Counted from the first letter of the stretch, positions 9,772-21,423 are shown. The stretch is 64,000 bases of DNA from Dactylellina haptotyla (GCA_031310005.1 CM062379.1:6820001-6884000), one strand, 5' to 3'. Translations and numbers: made by a program. The notes: a model not told the origin generated them from the sequence alone.

Positions 9772-12215
9772 ATGGCAGAACAGGCCCCAGAATCATCGCA
9801 CATCGAGAATCCAAATGTTACATTCAGACAGGTCGCCCACCTTGCGACACCGGCTCATGTCACCGCAGATTTTTGCTTGATACCAGTGCGTCCGACCCAG
9901 CTTGCTTCCCCGCAAAAAGCCGCATTTGTATTTGGGGGCCGAAGGAGGACTTTCTTCCTGCCAAGCTCCTGAAACTGGACCGCGGTCTGGAGAGCGCACA
10001 GACCAAGCACTGCCCCCTTCACAACCTTCCAACACAGATCTCTGATCTGACAAGCTGCTGCCCTCCACCATTGATTAATCAAGACAAATGCGGGCTCGGA
10101 ACAACTCCCTTGCCATTGTATTACATTGAGGTCATGCAATCTGACCTCAGGATAATATGAAAATCAAAGGCGATGCATTAACACATTGAACCTATATGTT
10201 CTCTTTTACCTGATAGATTGGAACTCCAACCGCGTCCGTATCCCGTCATATCGCCAATGTTCAAAAATTGCTCGCGGTGAGCGGAGTCAAGTACTCCATG
10301 CATTCGGCAGGGACTACGCTCGAAGGTAACTGGGACGAAGGTAGGTGATATCACACCCTGCACCGTCGCGTTCCGCCGAAAACCCACTCTTCCCCATCTT
10401 ACCCCATTGAAATAATTGTTTTTATCTCCAGTATTAAAGCTTCAAATTCTATTTGAGTTAAATGATAATCCTTACTCTCATCTCGGAGAATTCTCCGTAT
10501 AATATCAACTGCCTGTGAAACTCACAACTCAAAGGCGAACCAGGTTCAGTCCCTTCTGTTTCCCTGGGTTCTACTTCCCTCTCTCTTGCAATCCTTGATT
10601 TGCTATTATCACCCTGCATATACTTCTCTCTAGCCATTACCAAATATGCAAAGGATCTGTCAACCATCTATCTGTCCCAAGATTTCCCTAGCTGCAAAAC
10701 TCAAAACTTTTACCGGGTTTTATCCGTAGGCTAGTGGCCTGACTCCCTATCCAAGGATACCTCAATCAAACTCACCAAAAAGATCATGGTCACCTTTTCC
10801 AATTCCAACCTAACCAGCTTTTATTTTCCGTAGTTACCAAGGTCATTGGTCAAGCACATACCCTACTGCACAACCAGGGAGTCGTTCGAATGTAAGCTCC
10901 CCCCATCCCCTCCTAGCTCCCTCATCTTGGTTAGGGTCGCTGCCCAGCCTTTTATTCCCTGGTTCTCTGTACGTGCCTCAAAACGGAAGCCTGTCCAGAT
11001 CGAACTTACAAGCTTCAAACCCCTGATCGATGAGATATTACCTCAAATATCTCGATCCTCATTCATAACCTCAACGATCGGAACGTTCCGTAACCCTGAA
11101 CTATCAATGCGACGCAATGCGCAATTGTGCCTTCTAGAAGTTTGAGAGGAAAAATTTTATTCTCTCCGAACAGGCTCCCTTGCTAACTAGACCCTTTCAT
11201 CCGCTTTCCACTCTCGCCAATAGTCAAACCGATATTCGCATTGGATCAAGGTAAATAACAGAAAGAAAAAACAAAACAGAATTCTCTCACTCGGCTTCGG
11301 AAACCTGGCCTTAATTCAAAAAGGGCTTTCTATATTTGTCTTCGCCGCGTTCCCGCCTGCAGCTCACTTTTGCCAGTATTGCTCTTCCCGTATCCCGCGA
11401 TGCATCACGGACAGGCATCATATATGCCTACGTTACCTGATACGAAATAGTTCCACTATAGGCCGAAGGCTGGATATGCGTGCTACAATTGAGTGGTTCA
11501 GATGTCGTAACACCTAGCGAACCTGGTTATAGTCCTATCTCCCGCGCCTTCTGTGCCGTACTATAGTACTATCGATATCGTGCCCATCGGCAGATATCGC
11601 ATGCCGAACTCCGCGTCACGTCGTCCAAGTGCTTCTTTGCTTTGACTTTTTCGAGTTCATCGCGCAGCACCAAGACTTACATCGAAATATAGTTTTTTTT
11701 TTTTTTTTTTTTTTCGGGCTCCACTTTTTTCTTTCTTTTAAACTGTTTATGTTTGAAACACCAAATGCATACTGCGCAAGTTTACGTTTACCACGGCTGA
11801 TACTGACCAATCACCCGTCGCTGTGAATAACCTTTTAGAACGGATAAAGTCCAAACGATGGAGGATAAGGTACGTGCGTTTTAAAAATCGTTGTTGTTGT
11901 CTTTTTTAATGCAGCTCCCTTCCCGCTCTGGCATGGCTTGGCTTCAACAAGCAGGTGCTCTAAGCTTTGACATTTTAATATCTCTGTCTCAATTTTCATT
12001 CAACCTTGCACATGAGTCCTTTACATTATGGTCTTTTGATCTTGGAGAACCTGGATTGCAAACTGCTCCTGCCAAGTCGGGTCGTATATAGCCGGGTAGG
12101 AGCGAATCTGTGCGCTGACAGGTGTTCTCGTTTATTCTGATGATAGGTTTCCGTTGTGGAGAAGCTGTTAAAGGCCGATTCTGAAACGCCAACACCAGCT
12201 GGTGACGACGTATGA
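9772..12215 (+). CDS. ECM15: ECM15/MTH1187-family (thiamine-binding-fold) protein, six exons, 140 residues
   Basis: Exons 9772-9885, 10217-10340, 10834-10891, 11224-11250, 11839-11869 and 12147-12215 (423 bases). All five joins are in phase with GT-AG ends and give a continuous match to the small MTH1187/YKOF-like family (Ecm15 in yeast). Landmarks are ADFCLIPIGTPTASVS near residue 32, KYSMHSAGTTLEGNWDEV near 63-80, VIGQAHTLLHNQGVVRIQTD, then RIGSRTDK and a C-terminal helix VSVVEKLLK. Bacterial and archaeal members form oligomers with a ferredoxin-like fold that bind thiamine-like ligands; the yeast gene is linked to cell-wall phenotypes, and its biochemical role is not settled. The introns are 331, 493, 332, 588 and 277 bases, unusually long for an ascomycete, so coding sequence is only 17 percent of the gene. 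It faces the ArgRS gene tail to tail. Confidence 0.9.
11693..11714 (+). repeat. 22-base poly-T tract in ECM15 intron 4
   Basis: An uninterrupted run of T about 125 bases upstream of the intron 4 acceptor (11838), too far to be the usual polypyrimidine tract. It is a likely slippage site. Confidence 0.8.
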
Positions 12216-12574
12216 TTATTGATCTTTGCTTGACTGGGACTAATGTTATCAGTCGGCTGAAATTTAGGTGGAAATTTTGTGTAGAGATTGATGTTACATT
12301 GTGGAAAAGGAATATTTGAGAATCTCCGCTTTAGAGACACAGGCTAGCATAGAGAGTATCAATGCGCCTGGCCCATGAATGCATGCTTCTTTCTATTCTA
12401 CTACATTGCAAAATGCACACATAAGGTTACTTTTGGTATTACATGTGCGTACTGGGAAACAAAACGAAATTGAAAAAGATCAACTAAGAAACAAAAAACA
12501 TAGTCAACCTGTGAACGCCATCGTAAGCTTCTTCATCCTTCCGAGTATAATTTTTCTCTTTTGAGCTTTGTGAA
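12216..12574. other. convergent 3' flanks of ECM15 and ArgRS
   Basis: 359 bases between the two stop codons; no reading frame of interest. Both genes must terminate here. Confidence 0.6.
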
Positions 12575-14894
12575 TTACATCCTACATAGAAATGAAAATT
12601 AGGATACCATCACCAAGTAAAAATATCTCATCCACAACGAACAATGATTTTACTTACCTCTCCACAGGTGTCAAACCCAACAGCCTCATACCATTCGAAA
12701 GCACCGTCCTGGCACTCTCAAAGAGCGCCATCCTAGCCCTAGCGACATTCTCCTCACTGCCAACAACCTTCACAACTTCATAACTGGAGCTGAGAAGTTG
12801 TGTCATCTTGAATAAATAGTTAACGATAGTCGTTGGCTCATTAGTCTTTAATGTGTTCGTGATGACATCTGGGAACTGCGCCAGCGTCCTGAGCAGCAAG
12901 ACAGCTTGTGGTTCAGTGATGAGCGTGAGGTCGGCGGTGTGGATGAGTGGCATTGGGATGTTAGCCTTCCTGAGGATGGAGCATAACCTGGCGTGAGCGT
13001 ATTGTAAATAGGGACCGGTATCACCTTCGAAGGATGTCATCCTAGTGATGTCGAAGGGGTAGTTGTTGATCCTCTTGCCCGACATGTCCTGAATCATGAT
13101 GGCGGACTTGCCAACGGTATCGGCGACTTCTTCGGGATTCTCCACTTGCTTGTATTTATCTTCGTTCTTCTTCATAACAGCGTGCATGGCCTCAGCGACT
13201 TCGTCGAGAATGCTGTCCAAGAAGACGACCTCGCCAGACCTAGTCTTCATGCCGGCTACGAGACCGAAGTTGATATGGATGCACTTTTCGACAAAGTCCA
13301 TTCCCATCAGTTTGAGAATCGTGAAAAGTTGTTGGAGATGTAGATCCTGTTGGCTGGAGACAACGTAGATCATCTTGTCGAATTTGTATTTTTCGTACCT
13401 CTCCATGGCCGCGCCGATATCCCTGGTTAGGTAGAGAGTAGTGCCGTCCTTCTTCTGGATGATAGCCTTGCCGAGCTTCTTGTGCCCATGCTTCACGAAG
13501 TCGACAATCTTAGCTCCCTCCGAGTTCTCAGAGATACCCTTATCCTCCATGATCTGGGAGGCTTTAGCCATGGTGTCGCCGCCGACCTGGGATTCTCCCG
13601 AGTAAATGTCGAACTTGATGTTCAGCCTCGCGTAGACTTTCTCGCACTTGACGATAGAGAGGTCCCTGAACCTCTTCCAGAGAGTCAGTGCCTGTTCTTC
13701 ACCATCTTCCATCTTCTTGAAGTAGGCCCTGGCCTTATCGTTCATGCTTTCGCCTTCGAGAGTTTCACCAGCCTTAATCCTCTCCTCTTCTGCCTTCGCT
13801 TTGCTGTTGGCTTCTACGTAGAGCTCAAAGAGATGCTGGATAGGATCCTCGTTCAACTTCTCTTCGCTGCCTGTGTCTTCATACTGAACCGCCAACAGAC
13901 CAAACTGCTTTCCCCAGTCACCGAGGTAATTCATTTTGATAACCTCCCAGTCGCAGTACTCGTACAAGTTTGATAGGAAGGCACCGATGATGGTTGATCT
14001 GAGATGGCCGGCGTGGAATGGCTTAGCGATGTTTACAGACGAGAACTCGATCAATGCCTTCTTCCCCGCGCCAGAGTGGTTGGCGCCATACTTGAGACCC
14101 TTCGACAGGATGCTCGGAATGGTGATCTGAGCGAGGAGAGTAGGATTGAAAAAGAATTGAACAAATGTTCCGGCCGAGCTGGGAGGCAGAATGTACTTGT
14201 TCTCCGGGAACTAATAGAACCGGTGTTAGCTCTTAAAACAGATATATATAATTATGCTGCTGCAAGTGCTGTGTCTAACCTTAGCAGCCCAATCAGCTGC
14301 AAGAGCTTTAGCGTCGCCCTTGACCCTCAACCTAGGGACGGCCATGATCAAATCTCCCTTATCTGGTGTCTGCGTCCACTCGAGGGCGGGGTAGACGAGA
14401 TCCCTGCTGACGCCGGTGATCTTTGTCATCTCTTCAGCGATATATGACCTGAAAATATCAATTGGATTGGTGGTGACGCTTGCCGCTTCGAAGGCGGGCA
14501 AGGGCTCGCTGATTCCTAGCTCGGAGAGCATGGCTTGGACGTCCTCGAGGGAGCCTATCGATGGGGGCATTGTTGCTGCCATTGTAGAGAGGTTTCTGTG
14601 GCTCAATGCGTTTTGCGGCTGTTTGGATAGTAGTTCGGTTTGTATCTTCGAATTTGCGCTTATGGCCTTTGATTTCGAAGTTAGGTAAGGAAGGTTCGTC
14701 GTCGATGTTGGAGTTGAGGTTGAAAGTGATTGGCGAGCGCAGGAGGTGTTGTCGTGGGACGCTTTATAGCGAAGGGCGTGACTCAGAAGACCGCCGTTTA
14801 CTGCGGCAACTGCTAGACTTTTGTTTCGCCGGCTTTGACTAGCACGGTGAGTAAGACTAAGCGCTTGAACTAAGGGACCGGCTCGTAAAGGCAT
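12575..14894 (-). CDS. RRS1: arginyl-tRNA synthetase, probably dual mitochondrial/cytosolic
   Basis: Exons 14280-14894, 12658-14210 and 12575-12581 give 724 residues. Class I synthetase charging tRNA-Arg. Exon 2 has the HIGH-box variant (AKPFHAGHLRSTIIGAF), the catalytic-domain blocks YLGDWGKQFG and YLTRDIGAAMERYEKYKF, the ArgRS-type MSGKRINNYPFD in place of a canonical KMSKS, and the DALR anticodon-binding domain (EGDTGPYLQYAHARLCSI onward). The last exon is only seven bases and supplies the final Arg base, Met and stop, giving the usual VERM end. The first about 104 residues are Arg/Ser/Ala-rich with few acids, a plausible mitochondrial presequence. A second in-frame Met at residue 105 (base 14582) starts a normal-length cytosolic form. 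One gene probably makes both enzymes, as known for several fungal synthetases (inference). Confidence 0.95.
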
Positions 14895-15371
14895 GCACCG
14901 GAACGCTCGTAGAAGTTTTCGGGATTCTCTTTGAAGGTATCGTCTATTCGTCGGTTGGAGTTTGAAATTTGGGCTTGAAAATTTTGGTGCCCCGCCTTAG
15001 CTTAAGCGTCATACGGAGCCCCGCCATGGCACACGACGCAGGGATCCTTGGACATCCAAGATCCATCTGCGAGAGATTATGAGACAAAGCAGATAACAAA
15101 TTTACAAGTTTGGATTTATTGCTTTTTGATGTTTAGGTACACGAAGAGAAAGCTTTGGGTTTTTATTATTTTTAGTGCCTTGAGTGTCCGCCATCGTCAA
15201 CTCGGAATCACAATGATAGACGTAAACCACCGCTGCGAAAACTCCCATTCTCAAACCATCATTTAAATATCAAAAACATCCACGGGATATATGCATAACT
15301 TTTTAAAGGCTTCCTTTTTCATTTTAATTCGCTTTAAATGCTGCCCTCAATAGATCAAGCATGCGTTGCCT
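14895..15371. other. intergenic between CCDC47 and ArgRS
   Basis: ArgRS promoter and 3' flank of the CCDC47 gene; no supportable gene. Confidence 0.5.
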
Positions 15372-16920
15372 CTAAACCCTTTTGACTTGCTTCTTCGCTG
15401 CCTTCTTCAATTCCTTGTCCTTCTCTTTTTCCAAGAACTTCCTCTGCTCTTCAGCAGTGAGTCCTCGCAATTTAGCGTCACGTTCCTGTTTCTTCTTCTC
15501 ATCCTTGGAAGCTTGACGTTCTTCGGCCTTCTTTTCTTCCTCGACTTTCTCGAGCTTTCGTCGTTCCTCCTCACGCATAGAGCGGACTTTCCTCAGGACT
15601 TCCGGTCGGAAATGAGCGTTAGTGGCAAGGAGGTCGGGGAGCCGGAGAAAATATTCCATGAGAGGGCCAGAGTTACTCTTGGAATCGAGGTTCAGGTGGA
15701 GGACAAGCCGCTTCTTGGCCTTGTCAAATTCAGAGGTACTATAGTAGCAATATCAGTTTCTGTTGATTTTCGAAAGCTGTGGGACAAATGACCCAAACTT
15801 ACGTGGTTGGCTTATCGACTGGCTGGTCAGTCACTAAAATATATTGGAATTCTGGGCCATAAGCTTCGATAGCAGCGATAAGTTCCTTGGTTAGGAGCAT
15901 CTCCGTGATTTCAGCGCTCTCAGTCATAACGGTAAGCCATGCTGGGAGCTTGGTCGTGTCCACAGTCTTTGTCAAGCTGAGATCGTAACGGGCTTCCCTG
16001 TGCTTGGACATGACCTTCTTGTTTACAATACCCCAAACGAAACTGTCATATCTAGAGTTGTGTCCACCGGTCTTGGAAGCATCAGATCCGTCGGCGGTAT
16101 AGGTCGTGACCGTGACCGTATCCGTTGGTGCCGGAAAACTATCCATGAAGAAAGAAGAAATAACTTCGAACATCCACATGAACGGATTTCCACGGCCTGC
16201 CAATTTGATCTCGAAAACAGTAGAAAGAACGTTCATTCTTCCAGAATCATAATGGACAAATTCCTGCCCGCTCTCCTCGCGGATCAAGGTGGACAAATCA
16301 CCCACCAAGTTTCCGGCGGCAACATCATCCTTGGCCTCTTCGGTGGTGGTAAGAGTCTTCTGAAAGCCGACACGCGCATATTCTCGTTGTAGAACGGGGA
16401 TATGCTTCAGAACAAAGTTCTTTGCGATCTTGCGGTTGATATTAACCCCCACAAAATGCCAGGCGATCATGAATGTCAAGAACGTAAGAATGAAGTACTC
16501 GGTGATGAAATCACGAGGCCCGACTCTCTCCCAGAAGGCGTACCACGGGTGCTCATCGCCAAAAATGCCAGGGCGGACGGGTAGACCGGTGGGTAGCGAG
16601 CCGGCGAGGGTAGTAGCAGCCTTAGCGGCAGCCTGCGTTGCTGCATTGGCAAGTGTTTCCACGGTGCTGGCTGCGAAATCCGCGAAGTCTACAACGACCG
16701 AGAATTGTGAATGTTAGTCTTGCCAATGGACGGTAATATCGGTGTGATGTCAGGCGACAGCAGAGCCTCCGATTGCTGCTCCTGATCGTTGGACTTCGCC
16801 TATTTTGTACGGAGTGGAAGTGTGAGTGTGAGTGCGGGACCACGACATACCAGCATCACCAGCGTCGCCGCTGATCGCGGAGGACGAAGAAGACTCGTCT
16901 TTCCCTCCGAAAAGACCCAT
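15372..16920 (-). CDS. CCDC47/DUF1682-family ER membrane protein
   Basis: Exons 16851-16920, 15803-16688 and 15372-15738 encode 440 residues. The order is a Ser-rich N-terminus, one membrane span (about residues 84-104, FITEYFILTFLTFMIAWHFV), a cytosolic DUF1682 domain (blocks REYARVGFQ, GRMNVLSTVFEIKLAGRGNP, SRYDSFVWGIVNKKVM, LPAWLTVMTESAEITEMLL, and PLMEYFLRLPDLLAT) and a long Lys/Glu coiled-coil tail (about 350-440) ending in a basic KKAAKKQVKRV. In animals CCDC47 with Asterix forms the PAT complex, which shields transmembrane segments during insertion at the translocon, and it binds ribosomes through the basic tail; the yeast relative is YNR021W. Length and layout are normal for fungi. 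The first intron (162 bases) sits right after a short start exon. Confidence 0.9.
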
Positions 16921-18355
16921 TGTGAAAGCAATGACACGGGAAAGAACCAACAGACGGCGGAAGAACTACACAAGTGAAGGGAGACGAAGGATGATGTGGA
17001 AAGGGAGGATGTGGGGGCGAGTTCCTGGGTGAGGAAATACGAGGCCAATTCAAACTAGCACGTTAACGTACGTTAGCAACGGTGCAATTTCGTCAGTTTG
17101 CCTGCCCGGCAGAGGGCCAAGACCGCCGTCGAATAGCCGGCCAATGACCTCAGATCGGATCCGGCTAAACTGCAACGTCAACACAACCGCGCCTTGCTTT
17201 GCTCTCGACAGTGCATATATAAATACGTATACGGCCTGTCTTTCTAATCGGTGGGGGGCGTAGACGTGGGAGGCGCCTTCCAGCCCGTATTGTTCGGGGA
17301 GCCGCACTCAAACCGTGCCTAATCGTTGCGGGTTCTGTCGTAGCTACTTGCGGGCTGGGGAACGACGGCCGGTCCGTAAATATCGATCGATATGCATTAT
17401 ATGTGTATGTACCTGATATATCTTCGTAAAGATGACAAAAGGCATATACGGGTTTCCTTTCGGATTCGGGACCGTAGAGACCGAGTCCTGATATCTTTCT
17501 CTCTTGAGGGCAATCCGAGATGGAGTCTCCATTTCTGATTGATCCTGTCGGGGTGGCCGGCGGAGAAAACGCACAAACGCACATGCGCTCGTTGACAAAT
17601 ACGCCGTCCACTAAACATATTATTATCTCATATCGCCAACATGACTTTCGCAAAATTACCCATTACGTTATCTTGATAAATTTAAGTCGCGAGAAAATAT
17701 TAGCAAGATTTATCAGAATATATAAGCTTAGGCAGGAACATAAGGTACTCTAAGAATGCATATTAATTACGATTTTCTTTCTTTTTTACGATATCATACG
17801 ATTGACAAAACTCCAATGGAGCAGTTTTACGATTAAGAGAGCTCTAGATAGCTTCCAAAACCGGCCTATGCATATTCCGCCTGCGAAAGGATCGCTATCG
17901 CAATAACCGGCGAGTCCGACCCTAGAAACCCACGTGTCTCGTACATACGAGTGACCCGATTCTGGGAACGCTCGAACCTATCGGTATATCGGTGCATCCA
18001 CAATTCGTAAGCTAACTTATACATTACTCGTATACCTTAATCCATATCGTCTCGCCTAACCCTGTCGCGCGCAGGAGCCCATCTTGAGTTAATATGATCA
18101 TGCTCGAGACACTCGCCGCACATGGACTGGCCGAGCTAATCCAACAGCGACAAGTCATAGTCTGGAAAAAGAATATTCTTGAATCATATTTTTATTTATC
18201 TACACCAATAGCATCTTATCTGCAGCTCGTCGTATAGTGCAAGCCATCATCAGGCTATAAAAGACGCAAAAAGCAATAACGATTTATATCGGAATGTTTT
18301 ATAGACAACTGCTTCAATTGATATGTACTAGCTCATTCAACCCGGGGCTCGGAGA
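16921..18355. other. intergenic, no supportable gene
   Basis: Promoter of the CCDC47 gene and 3' flank of the 33-residue microprotein. The largest frame (17165-17653, minus) has Arg/Pro-rich, non-domain composition and overlaps several equal frames on the same DNA. Confidence 0.4.
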
Positions 18356-18584
18356 TCACCACCATGTCTTCTTGCCAAAGATCGCCCTTCCCATTCCGTA
18401 CATAGAACCTGTAGAGAATCCCAGAGTCTCGTCAGCAAAAAAACGTAGCCCTTCCCAAGTGCCAACTGCTGCAAGCCGTCATCTTGACATGGGAAAAATA
18501 TGATTATCCTGCATCTCATGCAGGGGATAACAACATACCGGCAAAGCCAGCTCCGAGGATAACGAAGTATGGATAGATCATCAT
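18356..18584 (-). CDS. 33-residue single-span membrane microprotein, possibly mitochondrial
   Basis: Two exons, 18539-18584 and 18356-18408, joined by a 130-base intron with a perfect GTATGT donor, a GCTGAC branch and a CTACAG acceptor. The peptide opens MMIYPYFVILGAGFAGSMYG, a hydrophobic Gly-rich span, and ends with a short basic, aromatic tail (GRAIFGKKTWW). That plan (tiny, N-terminal span, small-residue packing, KK-WW end) is like small accessory subunits of respiratory-chain or ATP-synthase complexes, but I cannot name the subunit. Its promoter would be the 642 bases shared with the divergent TRAPPC2 gene. The clean splice signals and uniform character of both exons argue it is real. 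It could instead be the last part of a longer gene whose first exon I did not see. Confidence 0.6.
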
Positions 18585-19226
18585 CTTCGATCGAGGGCCC
18601 TAATTGTCGTGCGAAAGAGTCATTGTTAGACGGGATTTCCGGAACCGCGATAAGGTCACGGGGACTGTTCTATCGACTGGGATATCGTACTTTGGTCCAG
18701 GTTCGGAGGCCGTCGTGCCTCTGATGGAGTCTCTGCCATTCAATGACATTGTTCTTGCGGTAGACGAAACCACTGCGTATCGGGAGTTGTCAGCACTGCA
18801 GCCTTTAAAATCCAATTGAAACGAGACCGGTAGCAGCGGGGGAGCCCAGACGTACGCCATTGTGATATCTGTGAGGAGGCGTAACCTGTTTCGTAGGAGG
18901 GGCGACGGGAGAGGTTCGAGCGGAGAGCGGCTGTCGGTGGAGAGGATGCGTGAGGTTGTGGTTCGGAAAGAGGTGACGTCCAGCGGGAACGACAATTTCG
19001 GAGAGTCGGGAGTGCCAAGACATTTAATGCTGGTTCGGCTCAGACCACTTTTGTTTGACCCGACTCAACCTTCCCTCCCTCACGACACGACAACGACCTA
19101 TTACCGACACCTATTGCCCAGATTACGCCAGCTGGGAAGGAGGAGGTAGCTGCTCAATCTCCGATCTCGATCCACTCGCGCTCGCCGTCTCGTCATATTC
19201 ACATCCTTCTCGCAAGCTCCGGCGCC
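18585..19226. promoter_or_regulatory. probable divergent promoter, microprotein / TRAPPC2
   Basis: 642 bases between two divergent start codons. Frames of up to 131 codons on the minus strand (18600-18995) have Ser/Arg/Thr-rich, non-conserved-looking composition and are not called. Confidence 0.45.
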
Positions 19227-19999
19227 ATGGCCACCTCGACCAGCTACTATTTTGTCATCATAGGCACTAAGGACAACCCTCTTTACGAAGCTGAGTTCGG
19301 CACCTTCAAACAAGGTGGAGATGGAATCCCCAAGGTACGAGGCGGGCCAAAAATCTCCCACTTCCCTTTTTCGACCCAACAAAACATGTCGACCCCCCAA
19401 ACGCAAAGGAAGGGACGTCCGGATCACTAATCATTTAATGCGCACCTTCCCGCCATCTCCCGTGCAGTTTCGCGAAGAACAACGGCACATGAACCAGTTT
19501 ATAGCACATTCGAGTCTCGACTGCATTGAAGATCTACAATGGGCCAGCAAGGAGATGTATCTCAAGACTGTTGATAAGTTCAATAATACTTGGGTTTCCT
19601 GCTTTCTAACAGGTGGAAGTATGTATAATATCATTTTCTTAAGAACAGACCCCCCAAAACTCCACTCTTAACACACCCCCATGCTCTTTTTGGTGTTTTT
19701 CGGATTTGCTTTCCATGGTTTTGAATGTGGTGAACCCCAGAAGTGACTCCACATACATAATTATAGCGCAAAAGAAATTAAGGAAATAAACGGCTTATAC
19801 ATTTCTTTTTTCTCCAACAGATATCAAATTTCTACTCGTACATGATACGCGATCAGACGAACCAATACGAACATTCTTCGCCGACGTATATGACTTATAT
19901 TGCAAAACTTTAATGAACCCGTTCTATGAGGTTAATATGGCAATCCGAAGCCAGTCTTTCGACCAAAAGATAAAAGCCGCTGCGAAAAAGTACCTTTGA
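19227..19999 (+). CDS. TRS20: TRAPP complex subunit TRAPPC2/Trs20 (sedlin)
   Basis: Exons 19227-19334, 19468-19618 and 19821-19999 give 145 residues, the normal size for sedlin (about 140-175). It is a longin-fold core subunit shared by the TRAPP tethering complexes that activate Rab GTPases in ER-to-Golgi and endosomal traffic. Landmarks: SYYFVIIGTKDNPLYEAEFG at the start, EEQRHMNQFIAHSSLDCIED and TWVSCFLTGGN in exon 2, IKFLLVHDTR and LMNPFYEVNMAIRSQSFDQK near the end. Both introns are in phase (0 and 1). Confidence 0.95.
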
Positions 20000-20409
20000 A
20001 GAAACACAAAAAAGAAAAAGAGGAGGAGAGGAGAAAAAGACCCAAACGTTGGTCGACCGTAGTAAACAAAAAAGGATATTGGTGTCGTTATATGCAAAAA
20101 TATTATGCAAGATTCGTGGCTGCAGCGAAGAGACGAGGAACAGAAATAGAGAGCCAATGGGCCACCCTAGGTGTCAACCGGGGGCTTTTTCAAGAGAGGA
20201 GAGCAATGGCGAGGGAAATTGAGGGGCAGACGTTGTGCAACACATGTGATGTTGGTTTGGCGAATACGATGAAATGCGATATGCGTAATGAGTATCCCGT
20301 GCAGATGTGTGTACCAGATCAGATTTAGCGAGTTTTCTTCGCGGTGAGTTTATGTATCCAGGCCGCTGTTGCATTTTTCCCACAAAGGTTTCATTAGCTA
20401 AGACACACA
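20000..20409. other. convergent 3' flanks of TRAPPC2 and F-box gene
   Basis: A Lys/Arg-rich 110-codon plus frame (19996-20328) starts inside the TRAPPC2 stop codon and shows no family resemblance; treated as 3' untranslated sequence. Confidence 0.5.
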
Positions 20410-21423
20410 TCACATGGTAGGACGGGATTTTTGCTTCTTATGCTCGCTTTTTCTTCGGATGATTGAACTCACAATCCCGTCCATAGAGGGTGTCCACCTG
20501 TGTCCCTGATCGAGCCATAGTCGGAGTTTACCAGGGCCGAATATATGGATTTCGCTATCGACCTGCATACGCATCGATCCCCCCATGTCAGCAAACCGCG
20601 CACCTAGCCAATCAATGAATTCGAAGGAAGGAATTCGAAGGAAAGAATGAAGGAAAACGTACAATTTTGTCGCACCGAATATGACGAACGGATAGCCTTG
20701 TCGCTCTTGCCATAGTCCATCTATTCCGTGGAGGAGCATGAAGTCGTTCAGCCGGGTTCGACATAGCATCGTGAAGCGTCCAGTTTCGTTCCACATGTGG
20801 CAACATAATACTCCAACAATGAATGTCGACAGGTTCTCCATGATGTTGAGAACCTCTTGTTCCTTCCCTTCGATGTCGCCTAGGGATAGGTGGCCGGACA
20901 TGAACATCGAAATCCAGTTCCGTCCCAGGTCCCGCAATAAATCTTTTTGCACTTCAGTCAGCTGGGTCGACATGTTACCGGAAAAGCAAGAATCACCAAG
21001 CATTGATGGGTCTCCTTTGTTGAGAATGATCTCTTGAAAGCCTTGAAGATGCGGCGATCCGGAGGGGAGGTTTTTATATGATCTCTTCCCATCCGATTGG
21101 TCAAGGACACCAATGACTATGGACATTCTACCTGGCATGACCGCTGACTCGTCTAACCGCCGGCTCCGCCGAAAGACCCTTTCGAACTCTGTCTTAAACG
21201 CCTGTAGGAACTCGCCCCCATCTCGTTCGCGGTAGAAGATGTCGCGGAATCGACGGCAGCTTCGTATTAGGTTGAATGCGTCTCGTGGATCAGTGGACAG
21301 CGCAGTGTAAGCGGGCTGCAATTCTGTGGATGACAATTCTTCGTCTTTTGCTACGAATTCTGGCTCCCACAGGAAATATATGATGCGGTGCAGCACACTT
21401 TCAGGTAGCAACAAAATCGACAT
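20410..21423 (-). CDS. F-box-like protein of unknown target
   Basis: A single-exon 337-residue frame. The N-terminus (LLLPESVLHRIIYFLWEPEF, then DAFNLIRSCRRFRDIFY at about residues 48-64) has the Leu-Pro-x-x-hydrophobic and Cys/Arg-x-F spacing of a fungal F-box, which would dock on Skp1 in an SCF ubiquitin ligase. The rest has no repeat or domain I recognise, and the C-terminus is basic. An imperfect GAAGGAATTC duplication at about 20624-20655 sits inside the frame and translates as SFLRIPSFEF. I tested whether this is an intron starting at a GTACGT; the joins give an early stop, so the frame is left whole. Confidence 0.6.
   Translation of the reverse strand: MSILLLPESVLHRIIYFLWEPEFVAKDEELSSTELQPAYTALSTDPRDAFNLIRSCRRFRDIFYRERDGGEFLQAFKTEFERVFRRSRRLDESAVMPGRMSIVIGVLDQSDGKRSYKNLPSGSPHLQGFQEIILNKGDPSMLGDSCFSGNMSTQLTEVQKDLLRDLGRNWISMFMSGHLSLGDIEGKEQEVLNIMENLSTFIVGVLCCHMWNETGRFTMLCRTRLNDFMLLHGIDGLWQERQGYPFVIFGATKLYVFLHSFLRIPSFEFIDWLGARFADMGGSMRMQVDSEIHIFGPGKLRLWLDQGHRWTPSMDGIVSSIIRRKSEHKKQKSRPTM

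Noticed and set aside
20640-20670. Possible intron in the F-box-like gene at a GTACGT
   Set aside because: Every phase-compatible acceptor gives an early stop; the unspliced frame is longer and consistent.
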